NCBI RefSeq assembly: GCF_003369915.1
Contig: NC_046675.1
Span: 1,922,001-1,986,000, forward strand
Source of the DNA: Drosophila miranda
Lineage: Eukaryota; Arthropoda; Insecta; Diptera; Drosophilidae
Length of the DNA stretch: 64,000 nucleotides
Direction: 5' to 3'
Shown here piece by piece: positions 22,221 to 31,414 of the stretch (the stretch's first letter is position 1; the number at the start of each line of letters is the position of its first letter). The notes beneath the pieces are model-generated. The model did no database searches and was not told the origin of the DNA. It saw only the letters and a program-made list of their open reading frames with translations. The position numbers and the translations under genes are program-made.

Positions 22221-22763
22221 CTAGGCCTTGGGGGCCAGGCTCTTCTGGATCTTCTGCAGGTGCTCCTTCAGGAGGCAGGTGGCACCGCGGTAGGCCCACT
22301 CGCAGGCATTGGATCCTTGCTCGTTTTTGTCCACGCAAGCAGCGATGCTGCTATGCATCGCCTCGTTGTGGTCGGCATGTCCGAGCTCGAGCTGCTGGTG
22401 GATGTTCTCCACACTGAAGCCAGTCTGGACATCGAACAGGCCCCACTTGGTGAACACGCACTTAATGTAGCACTGGGTCTTGGCATCGTTGGGATACTGC
22501 CACTTCGTGTACTGCTCCACAAGATCGGCAGGCACGCCCAGTTCCTTGACGCACTCGTCGCGATAGGCCAGCATATTATCGCGATTCTTCAAGACATATT
22601 CGGCTGAGGCCTGTGACCGGCACCAGAGAAATTGTTTGGTTAATTATTTTCCATATTTTTGGGTCAGGTTTGAAGGGTTATCAACGGTTGGGTTGGGTTT
22701 AGTTCATCTATACCAAACACTTACCAAACTAATCAGCACGCAGATGGCAACTAAGACTTTCAT
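22221..22763 (-). CDS. Obp99a: Obp99a, secreted odorant-binding protein
   Basis: This is a PBP/GOBP-family odorant-binding protein. Exons 22763-22725 and 22610-22221 give 142 residues. The signal peptide MKVLVAICVLISLASA is split by the intron, in the same way as in Obp99c. All six classical cysteines are visible: DECVKE, TQCYIKC, AACVDK, SNACEW and GATC, with the expected C-x3-C and C-x8-C spacings. The chain is very close to remembered D. melanogaster Obp99a. The gene sits on the same strand as the ppk genes on either side, 100 bp upstream of ppk-A's start codon. A minus-strand TATAAATA at 22850-22843 gives it its own promoter. Confidence 0.96.
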
Positions 22764-22814
22764 TTTGCTGTTTGAAAATTGTGTGTGGTGGCGGCTTGGG
22801 CGATGAAGCGGAGA

Positions 22815-22850
22815 CTGTGCCTGATCAGGCCAGACCAGCTGCTATTTATA
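22815..22850 (-). promoter_or_regulatory. TATA box region of Obp99a
   Basis: On the minus strand TATAAATA lies at 22850-22843. The start site is expected about 30 bp downstream, near 22815, which is 52 bp before the ATG. An initiator match near that point is weak. Confidence 0.7.
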
Positions 22851-23440
22851 CCCCCAGGCGCGTCATGGACTTGGTACCGTACCTGAATACTGAAATGGAA
22901 CGGACGGGAAATGCTCGACAGAGGGAGGGAGATTACGCTATTCGATTCGATTTATTCATGCTCTTTCAGAAGGAACTTTGCCAGCAATGATCTCTTTTGT
23001 GATGCGATCAAGTGGACAACAAAGATTTCTTTTATGACATCTGATAACCTACAGATCGGCTAGACTGGCTTAGTCTCTCGCCTTTAAACTTTGGCATATT
23101 CTCTTACATATATGTATACTTACCTTGTTCCATAAAATCATTGTATACTAATTGAATTTTGCTCAAATGCAACCTCAGAACATGTGCACTGACTCACTCA
23201 GGTATATAGCGTATGTACATATGTACTAATACAATCCACAAACCGATACCCTAGCTGGCAAGGTAGTTTTCCACTGCCTCGTCAGGTAGTTAAACTCTAA
23301 ACAATTCCCCTAATGCGTTTTTTCTTCTGAATTTATTTATGTTCGTCTGAACACTGAATCGCTGTTCCGATTACAGGTAAAGAAACGTGAGAAAGCAGCT
23401 GTGGCTGTTTCAGATTGAATAAGGGAGAGGAGGGGCAGTG
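22851..23440. other. Intergenic region between Obp99a promoter and ppk-B
   Basis: About 590 bp with no supported gene. It holds upstream DNA of Obp99a and the short 3' flank of ppk-B, both on the minus strand. Confidence 0.55.
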
Positions 23441-25159
23441 CTATCCGTCGCTGGGCAGCCGACAACAGGCGAAGTGGTCCAGGATGGCATTAACCCAGCC
23501 CAAGACCGAGATTCCCATAATCAGACCTGCTATGCCACCATAGGAAACTGTGGATGAATGGAGTAGAGTGGGTAAGACTGGAGATCCCGTCGAAGCGAGA
23601 GTGAGACTCACCCATCAGATCGATGAGGGTGAAGCGCAGCATGGAGCGATACGAGAAGAGGGTCTCCTCCTGAAAGTATACGTCTATCTCGATTACCGAA
23701 TTGTTGTTCTCCACGCTGCTCAATCGTTCGGTATAGGTGGAGGAGTGGTACTGTGTGTGATCGCATTGCGGGAAGCAGCCGCAGTCGACGGTCGTAAAGA
23801 TGTTATCTCTGGACTCCTCGATGATGTTGCTCATGGAGAACAGCGAAACTGTTGGTCGGCAATCAGATTAACTGATGGTATGGTATGGTATCCTATCGCA
23901 ACACTCACGTCTGTTGTTATTGAAGCAGGGCAAGTGCTTCACCCCACAAAGTTTTGTTCCATTATAGTAACTTGATCCTGTGATATTTTCCATCCTTGTA
24001 GTCACCGGACGGGGCAGATTCACGGTGCAGTTGCATTTCTTCAAGATGTACTGCACATGGCACTTGTAAATACACTCGGATCGCGACTGGCCCAGACGTA
24101 CAATCTCACTCTGCAACGATAAAGCTTGTAATGGTTGCCCCATTGCACAGAAAGGTATTCGCCATCACCTCGAACAGACAGCGGCGCATTTGGACTGGCC
24201 GGGCCTTGACGTCTGCCTCGGCTGTGAAGCGCAGTGGCTCTACGGGAATGACAATACGATCCTCAGTGGAATAGGCAATACTGTGGCCCAGCTGCTGAGT
24301 GGGTTCATGCACAATCACCTGGATTATACGTATTATATATGTATTATTGTATTACTAAAATAATTGATTGCCAACTCACCCCCAGCATATTTATATTGAA
24401 CACATTTTGATTACGATGTATCTTCACATTAAGGCCGCTAAGGGATCCCGAGGCAGACGCAGACCACGGCCAAGTTTCGTCCGGGAATTCGCATCGCACT
24501 GAGTTGAAGACGTACGCAAACCCTTTAAAGGTGGAGACTGACCGAAAGAGGCTGCAGCAGTTCATGGGCTTACGGCGCCACGAGCACTCCGCGAAGAAAT
24601 ACTTGCAAGCGTCCTGGAAGGAATCATACACTGTGTCCATGTCCAAAGCTGTGGGATCTACATCTGCGTATTCGGGAAACTCTTCGAAGCTATGTTTGTC
24701 GAGTTGCACTGCATCGGGGGTTTGCCAGAGAACGGCCCGGGCCATATTGAAGACTCTGGTGTGGCGCTGCGCCTCATTTGACGCATTGAGATTGGTGACA
24801 GACATGGGGATGATGGTCACTGCGGGAAAATTGATCTCCGATACATGGACGTCGGTGCGTTCGATGGTGGTTTGAACCCAGTAGTAGAAGTACCGCTCCG
24901 ACGAGAGGATGCAGACATAGACAGTGGCTATGGCAAAAACCATCTTCAGCGGTATACGGGCCCAGCTGTAATCGGTGTTAAAGTGGGGGGAGTGGCACGA
25001 AAGAGTAATGTTGACCTACCGCCTGATGGAAAGCCACTTATTGTTCCTCTTCTTGTCGTTTTTTTTGGACTTAATCTGCTTGCCCGGCCCCTTCTCATCA
25101 ACATCATCATCATCATCATTACCGAGTTGCCGTTCAGGCTGCCACTCAACTTCACCCAT
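23441..25159 (-). CDS. Pickpocket DEG/ENaC channel subunit, gene B (short, no HG motif)
   Basis: Six exons (25159-25020, 24965-24380, 24318-24169, 24110-23909, 23848-23612, 23547-23441) join in frame into about 473 residues, shorter than neighbours A, C and D. The N-terminus is charged (MGEVEWQPERQ, five Asp encoded by GAT repeats, then a Lys-rich stretch), leading into the first membrane segment (LKMVFAIATVYVCILSS). The STIHG gating motif of other family members is absent. The extracellular part has INFPAVTIIP, MNCCSLF, RRCLFE, KKCNCTVN and CGCFPQC. The second membrane segment has a GIS selectivity motif and a very short tail. It is divergently paired with ppk-C, with 269 bp between ATGs. 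A 5' fragment of this gene is repeated at 30895-31145. Confidence 0.85.
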
Positions 25160-25367
25160 TTCGCTCAACCAAAGGACTGACTTTTTGGGAAAGTCACGTT
25201 TAATTGGGAGGCGAGCCCGCTAATCAATGAGTGCGACGACGACACGCACTTTTGTCACCGGACTGGGCTTATCTTTTGCCGAGAACATAACTACTCAATT
25301 ACAACCGATGTGAGCCGTAATGGATACCTGTCCGACAAAAGTTTCCCACTGCAATTTGCAGCCATTC

Positions 25368-25406
25368 CATAAAAGGGTTCCCCGGCATCCGGAGCAGAGC
25401 TCAGTG
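25368..25406 (+). promoter_or_regulatory. Candidate core promoter of ppk-C (left copy)
   Basis: A TATA-like CATAAAAG at 25368-25375 precedes an initiator TCAGTG at 25401-25406, and the ATG follows at 25429. The spacing from TATA variant to initiator is about right. The same sequence is preserved in the right copy. Confidence 0.5.
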
Positions 25407-25428
25407 ATTCCACGACACACGTCCCGGC

Positions 25429-27462
25429 ATGGCGAAGGGTGACAAATCGGATACGCCGCAAAAGCAAGATACTAAGTGCTTTATGGAGTTGTTGCGCGTC
25501 TACTTTCGGAGCTACTGCGAAAAATCAACCATTCATTGCGTCCGCTATCTCTACGATCCGCAGCTACACAACCTGGAAAGGTCTCCATCCAGTGAGCACG
25601 GACTTCAATCCACTGATGAATCATCTTTCCCGTTGCAGACTTATCTGGTGCTTGCTGCTCTCCGTCAGCATTGCCCTGTCATGGTTCTTTTATCTGATGC
25701 TATCGGAACGCTTTGTGTCGCAGAAGCTGCAAACTGTCGTCCACGATCCCCAGTACCCCGTCTTTCTCGTCGAATTTCCAGCCGTTGGTATTTGCACTGA
25801 CAATCGCATCAATTGGAGCCAGCTGCAGGCGGCCAAGTCGGAGTTCCTGCCTGCCAATGCGAGCTTGGAACTTGTGGAGTCCTTCACCACTTTGGTTGCT
25901 CGACTGGAGACGCTGCGCTTTGGCAGCTTTTCGGTGGGTCTGTCCGAGCTGGATGACGACAATCTCGAGGCAGTGAACTTCATCAACATCACAGCGTTGG
26001 CCATGTTCCTGACCCTAAGCTGCCAGGATATCATCGTGCCCAACTCGTGCCAGTGGCGCAGCACAACCTTCGACTGCTGCGAGTACTTTGTGATGGAGAA
26101 GACCGAGTTTGGGTTCTGTCTGGTCTTCAACTCGGATTTCTCGCCGCGCTCGAAGGAGATCAAGAAACGCGAGGGCTCCAAATTCTATCCCCGTCACAAT
26201 GCGAAGGCCGGCCAGAGCACGGGTCTCAACTTTGATCTGCTTCTAAATGAGAGCTTCAAGCGACCGAATTCCTTGGCTACCGATAAAGTCTATGTATGAT
26301 GCTTGATGGAGTGGCTGCCTTTGGTATTCCATAAAAGTACCCTCTCCATGTTCCAGATAATGATCAAAAAGCCAGACCAAATGTCGAATGTGGTCTATTC
26401 CATGACCCAAAATACCGAGACCTATGTGACGGTTCGTCCCGACCTGACGTGGACCGATGAGACCACCCGGAACATTCCCCCAGAACGTCGCAATTGTCTT
26501 TTTGTGGACGAGCAGCTCGAGCTGGATCCCGCGGACTCGGCCAAGAAGTATGGCAAGCCCTTCCAGCTTACCAACTGCCTGAATCGGTGCCATGAGTCGT
26601 ACTTGATTCAGCTGTGCAACTGCTCCCTGCCCATTTTCTTTCTTCACAATCAAAAAGGTGAGTTGGGGCTTAGAGAGTGTTTCCAGAGGTGCCATTGTTC
26701 TTGTTTTTCAGTCAAGGAATGCACTGCGACCAGCCTCCGGTGCATCGCGAGGCATAATGGTGAGGATCACACAGAGCGGGGCGGGAACCTTCGATAACAA
26801 TATCCCTTGTTGCAGATATTTTCAGCTACGATAAGCGTCGGGAGGAGGATGCTCTGTTTAGTGCCACCAAACCAGGCATGACATGCTCCTGTCTGGTGAA
26901 CTGCTATCTGCTCGATTACTACACGGCCACAACGACGCTGCCTCTCTCTGCCAAAAGGATGTAAGATCTTTAGATCATTTCATAGTGGAATATATGCCTT
27001 ATATAAAGAATGCTTTCAGTCCAAAGGATCCGCAGCAGAAACTCTTCAGAGTGGATGTGCACTACCAAGTGGAGACGACGCCGCTGTACCGCACCAGTCT
27101 GGAATTTACCACGATTGATTTGATAGGTTTGATTTAGGAATCTTAAAGCCTGATATCTCTCCTTCATCTGTATTTATTTGACAGCTAACTTGGGTGGCAT
27201 CTTTGGCCTGTGCTTGGGCGCCTCTATGGTCAGTGCATTCGAGTTGATTTACTATCTAACAGTCGGCTTTGGCATGCATCTCTACGACAACTCCTACTAT
27301 GGCGTACTCCATCGGAAAATGAAGATAAAATGGCGCACCTTTAAGAGCTATTTGAAAAACGAAGTCACTCATTTAGCTGACCATCAGGTGCACCCATCCC
27401 AAAAGGAACAGACCACAAACAAAATTAGGCATCCGCTCCACCACCAGAGAAATGCCTGGTGA
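25429..27462 (+). CDS. Pickpocket DEG/ENaC channel subunit, gene C, left copy
   Basis: Seven exons (25429-25580, 25639-26293, 26357-26657, 26712-26759, 26816-26960, 27020-27126, 27185-27462) join in frame into 561 residues. Order: an intracellular N-terminus in which the usual STIHG reads STIHC, a first membrane segment (RLIWCLLLSVSIALSWFFYL), FPAVGICTDNRINW, Cys-rich extracellular motifs (FDCCEYF, RRNCLFVDE, QLCNCSLP, CSCLVNCY), and a second membrane segment with GAS selectivity motif (GLCLGASMVSAFEL). An extended basic tail follows (HRKMKIKWRTFKSYLKNE). The exon 6 donor (GTTTGA) is weak but is the only one fitting the frame. The paralogue identity (ppk19 and ppk21 are candidates by location) is undecided. 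Confidence 0.9.
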
Positions 27463-27520
27463 ATGTTATTTATTGTTGATTTATACTCACATTGATGCTC
27501 ATATTATACCTATAGTCCCG

Positions 27521-28929
27521 TCAACGTATATACTTAACTGGAGTAATCTTTCTCTGTCCAAAGGGTATAGTAATGACTGCTGGTTGGAGTGGGTGTGGCT
27601 GGAGGGACAGTTTCCTCTCCCCATGCAAATATAAATAGAGGCCAATGGTGAAGAAGTAGACCAGCTCAAAGGCACTGAGCAGTGAGGCGCCCAGGAAGAG
27701 GCCAATTATGCCACCGAAACTAGCTGAAAATTGTTATCCAATGAAAAGATTGGACGACAGGTATGATGGATTCTACACACCCAGCAATTCCACAAAGGTA
27801 AGACGCATGTTGGTGTGGTACTGGATGAACCATCCCGACTGATAGAAAATGTCCAGGCGTATGGTACCCAACTCTGTGTGGGTGTCGTTATTACTGAGAG
27901 AGATGGAAAATGGAGGTGGGAGAGTTATATAGGGTTGGGGATTTACTTACTCTAAGGTGCTGCTACTAAATACTCGATCGAAGATTAGCTGAGTGCAACT
28001 TATGAAGCAGTTACAGATCATGCTCTCCTTGTACAGATTGTCCACGTACTCATCCTCCTGGGGATGTCGCTCCACGCTAAAAGTGACTATAAAATGTATG
28101 GGGAAATATGAAATGATATATGCATTCCTTTAATTGGTATAAGTATGCACTTACGTCTGTTATCGTGGAGACACTTAAAGTCCGATGGCCTACAGACAGT
28201 AAAGTTATCTAATGGATGGAATACTTTTTTATTAATATTTGCATTCGCAAAGGACGGCCGTCTACTCACCCTTATCGGTTACCGGAAAGAAAACAGATGG
28301 CGAGCACTTGCACAGATTGATGACATGTTCCTGGTGGCACTTGCTGCGACAGTTTCCCACCCAGTACTCAAAGCCCGGCAGATTCTTGTACTGAGGATGG
28401 GTAACCTCATCCGGAAAGATGCAGCGTCTGGCTCTGGGCGTCAAGGCTCGGGTTCGCTGATCCGTGGTTGTGATGCGGGGCACCATGCTGATCTGGGTGT
28501 GCGCCCCGTGTGGGACATGGCGCACGACATCGCTCCACTGCTGCGGTTGCTTGATCATCACGTATACGCCCCGTTTGTTGGGCCGAATAAGAGAGGAGTT
28601 CCTGAGTCGCAGGAAAACATCCAAGCCAGAGCCCTCACCATACTGTGGCGTGCGACGGGGATAGTACTTGTTCTCCTTCTGTGGAGGGAACCACAAATGA
28701 GTTTCGAATCCGACCTTGCCCACCCACCTACCTCTTTCTGTCGCCTTGCTGGACTGATCAGTGAATTGAAAACCCAACAGGATCCCGACTCTGTGAACTG
28801 CAACTCAAAAATCTCACAACAGTCCTGCGGGTTGCCCCGCCAGAGGCAGGCGGAAAAGAAATCACTGCACTTCAGCAGGACATACTCAATGACTGTTGCC
28901 ACATCTAAGCGAGGAGAGGATTGTAGCAT
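27521..28929 (-). pseudogene. 5'-truncated copy of ppk-D, possibly a chimeric ORF
   Basis: Exon equivalents 28910-28732, 28678-28270, 28208-28155, 28086-27951, 27893-27781 and 27723-27521 retain intact splice sites and frame. Exon 1, the HG motif and the first membrane segment are missing because the duplicated block ends inside exon 2. Across the breakpoint, an ATG contributed by the foreign spacer (28929-28927) stays in frame, so a protein starting MLQSSPR then LDVATVIEY could be made. It would have only the extracellular domain and the second membrane segment. Relative to the full copy it carries one Asn-to-Asp change next to the CCEIF motif. It also has a 15-bp in-frame insertion (five residues) in the last exon. 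Loss of function as a channel is likely. Confidence 0.85.
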
Positions 28930-30894
28930 ACAACGTACAGGTTATAGGAGCTGATGATAACTAAACGGGAGTAGGAAGTACGCGCTGGCTTCGGCTTTTG
29001 TCGGCTGCGGTATCGCCCATTGGCGCCATGATCCTTCAGGGCCACCTATTAACAGTCAGGATCCCTCCAACAAAGACTGCGGTGGGTCAGACGAGGTTGC
29101 ATGGTTCCGATATAAGATATTTATCCTTGGTTCCTTTCCAAACTAACCTTATTTAAGCAATCCATAGTTCTTCATTTAAATTCCTATAAACCCTAACGCT
29201 AATAGAATCTAGTCCCTAATATAAGCCTGCTATTCGATATTGTCTTACATTTATAGGGTATTACTATACAGCATATACTCGTACTGGGGAAAGAATATCA
29301 TGGGGGCGAGGTAGGGTATAATGATCTTAAATCTATAAAAATGATTAGTAGTAGGTATATATACATATATGCACGAGCTAGGTTAGGTGTTCATCATTAC
29401 GTTACTTCATTACGTTAACTTGGTCAGTGCCAAAACCAGACAAAAATCGGGTAGATGGAAAATCGCTTAAACGCATGAGTAATACGTGTATAAAACCGAG
29501 ATCATGCTTGAAGACCAACGAATAGTTACCGCACATTCATTCTTTTCAGATGGCTTACTTGTTCAGGATAATCACTTACGATACGATTAATAGCTTTGAC
29601 TCCCACGCAGAAAGATCTTTCGTTGTGTGTTGGATGAGGTGATTTGATGGGTGGATGAGTATGATGATGTGTGTGATTGTGATGAGTATCTGCATAGATG
29701 ATGAGATGAATGCGTGGCAACCCAAAATCAAAAACTGTAAAAATAATCGGTATTAATACACTAATCATTTGTTCAAGTTCGACTTAGCCCATGGACAGGA
29801 ATTCCCTTTTTGTTTATACCGGATTTAATTGGCTGTTGCACATTTTTGCCGTATCAAAAGAACGTAGTTAAACAGAAAGCGGATAAAAAAACAGGGTTTC
29901 GCATATCGGGTCTAATTTCGAAAGAAAGATAGAAAATATAACTAAATCCGAGGCGGGGTCGATGCTTCCCGGCTGGAGACCGAGTTCCTACTCGAGGTCT
30001 GAAGGTGGCACACGATTGTACCGGGCGCAGGTAACTTCAGCTGCTTCCGATGCCACGGGTCAATGACAGCGGTCTGACCGGCGGCGTGGGGTTAGGTACA
30101 CTCGCACACTGGATTGCTCGTGGGGCGACTGGTGTATTTGAAGAGTCAGTCAGATCATCGCCATGGGTCGAACGGGTCCAGGCGACGCTTGCAGAGCCCA
30201 CCGATCGGGTTTACTTGAGGAGCAAGTCCATGCCCTCGGCTACCGCCTCATCCGAATGTCGAACGGTGTGGTTTAACTGGTGGCACGTGGCCAATAGAGG
30301 TCTCCGGGAATAACCAATCCGTAACTTGCAGACCAGCGTTTCAATACGTTGATACTAGTGGTGATAATCCTACGCGGAAAGAACAGAACATTTTTCAACG
30401 GGTCGCTGCAGCTGGGTGGATAATTGCCTCAACAGAAGTGCACCACTGTTTCGAAAAATTTTAGTAAACTGTGGGCGCTTGTTTTCCAAATGGTCGAACG
30501 GCTGCCCCAGTATTGGCGATATATAACTGGCGCGTCCACTCAAATTAAATGATCACTTTGAGCCGCACTTGGCACTTGCAATAGGCTTTGACTTTGGCTT
30601 GACCTTGGTTTAGCGAACTGGGTCAGCTCTACTTAGTTTTTTCCTCACTTTCTATGGTCTTCTTCTGTTATACAGAATCCAGACACAGCAATATTTAATT
30701 AAATATAGTGCACAGCAGAAAAATTGCATATCAAAGCGTTGCCGCTTGGTCGCAAAACAGCTGTTGATAAGCTTTATCAAAGCTCACAAGATCTTCAACT
30801 CGAATTTTTTTACGGCCTAGTTTTAGACTGTAATTTTGGGAGTTAGCCGTGGATAATTAAAATACAAGAAGGCACGACAAGCGTCGAATATTAC
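28911..30894. other. 1984-bp unrelated spacer between the two duplicated blocks
   Basis: This DNA has no counterpart elsewhere in the window that I can see. Its left half is AT-rich. A GC-richer part (about 29950-30350) has open frames on both strands: plus 30050-30313, and on the minus strand roughly 30350-30035 with one in-frame TAA. Minus-strand exon-like segments lie at 29734-29580 and 29045-28939. AACAGCTGTT near 30758-30767 matches fly core-promoter element Ohler motif 5, which suggests a transposed gene 5' region. No terminal inverted repeats or target-site duplications were found by eye. A mobile element or a filler fragment captured at the duplication junction are the leading explanations. 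Confidence 0.6.
28939..29734 (-). other. Two unidentified exon-like segments in the spacer
   Basis: Minus-strand segment 29734-29580 is preceded by a good acceptor (TTATTTTTACAG) and followed by a consensus donor (GTAAGT). It encodes a His/Thr-rich stretch ending ERSFCVGVKAINRI. The next open segment starts at 29045 after GTTAATAG, is in matching phase (VALKDHGANGRYRSRQKPKP) and has a GTACGT donor after 28939. The two joined give about 87 open codons. I do not recognise the protein. The acceptor/donor/phase agreement is better than expected by chance but not proof, so this may be a fragment of a gene moved here from elsewhere. Confidence 0.3.
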
Positions 30895-31145
30895 AGGATG
30901 CAGACATAGACAGTGGCTATGGCAAAAACCATCTTCAGCGGTATACGGGCCCAGCTGTAATCGGTGTTAAAGTGGGGGGAGTGGCACGAAAGAGTAATGT
31001 TGACCTACCGCCTGATGGAAAGCCACTTATTGTTCCTCTTCTTGTCGTTTTTTTTTGACTTAATCTGCTTGCCCGGCCCCTTCTCATCAACATCATCATC
31101 ATCATTACCGAGTTGCCGTTCAGGCTGCCACTCAACTTCACCCAT
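30895..31145 (-). pseudogene. 5' fragment of ppk-B (exon 1 plus start of exon 2)
   Basis: This copies the first exon of ppk-B (ATG at 31145-31143, with one Asp codon fewer), its GTAGGT donor, the short intron, and exon 2 from 30954 down to 30895. It breaks off within the first membrane segment where the unrelated spacer begins. It cannot encode a channel. It is a by-product of the duplication boundary, but it retains the divergent promoter it shares with the right copy of ppk-C. Confidence 0.9.
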
Positions 31146-31353
31146 TTCGCTCAACCAAAGGACTGACTTTTTGGGAAAGTCACGGTTAATTGGGAGGCGA
31201 GCCCGCTAATCAATGAGTGCGACGACGACACGCACTTTTGTCACCGGACTGGGCTTATCTTTTGCCGAAAACATAACTACTCAATTACAACCGATGTGAG
31301 CCGTAATGGATACCTGTCCGACAAAAGTTTCCCACTGCAATTTGCAGCCATTC

Positions 31354-31392
31354 CATAAAAGGGTTCCCCGGCATCCGGAGCAGAGCTCAGTG
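31354..31392 (+). promoter_or_regulatory. Candidate core promoter of ppk-C (right copy)
   Basis: CATAAAAG at 31354-31361 and TCAGTG at 31387-31392 are identical to those of the left copy, with the same spacing to the ATG at 31415. The right copy therefore has an intact promoter-proximal region. Confidence 0.5.
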
Positions 31393-31414
31393 ATTCCACG
31401 ACACACGTCCCGGC

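Larger units (their letters stand above)
24906..28910. repeat. Left copy of a 4-kb segmental duplication
   Basis: This 4005-bp block is nearly identical to 30895-34879. It begins inside exon 2 of ppk-B, includes ppk-B exon 1, the shared ppk-B/ppk-C promoter and all of ppk-C, and ends inside exon 2 of ppk-D. Homology starts at AGGATGCAGACATAG and stops after ACATCTAAGC. The offset is 5989 at the left edge, 5986 through ppk-C and 5969-5971 through ppk-D, reflecting a few small indels. Substitutions are sparse, mostly silent or intronic. Confidence 0.95.

Noticed and set aside
30050-30313. 87-codon plus-strand frame in the spacer
   Set aside because: An overlapping minus-strand frame is equally open. 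Neither is recognisable, so it is described with the spacer and not called as a gene.
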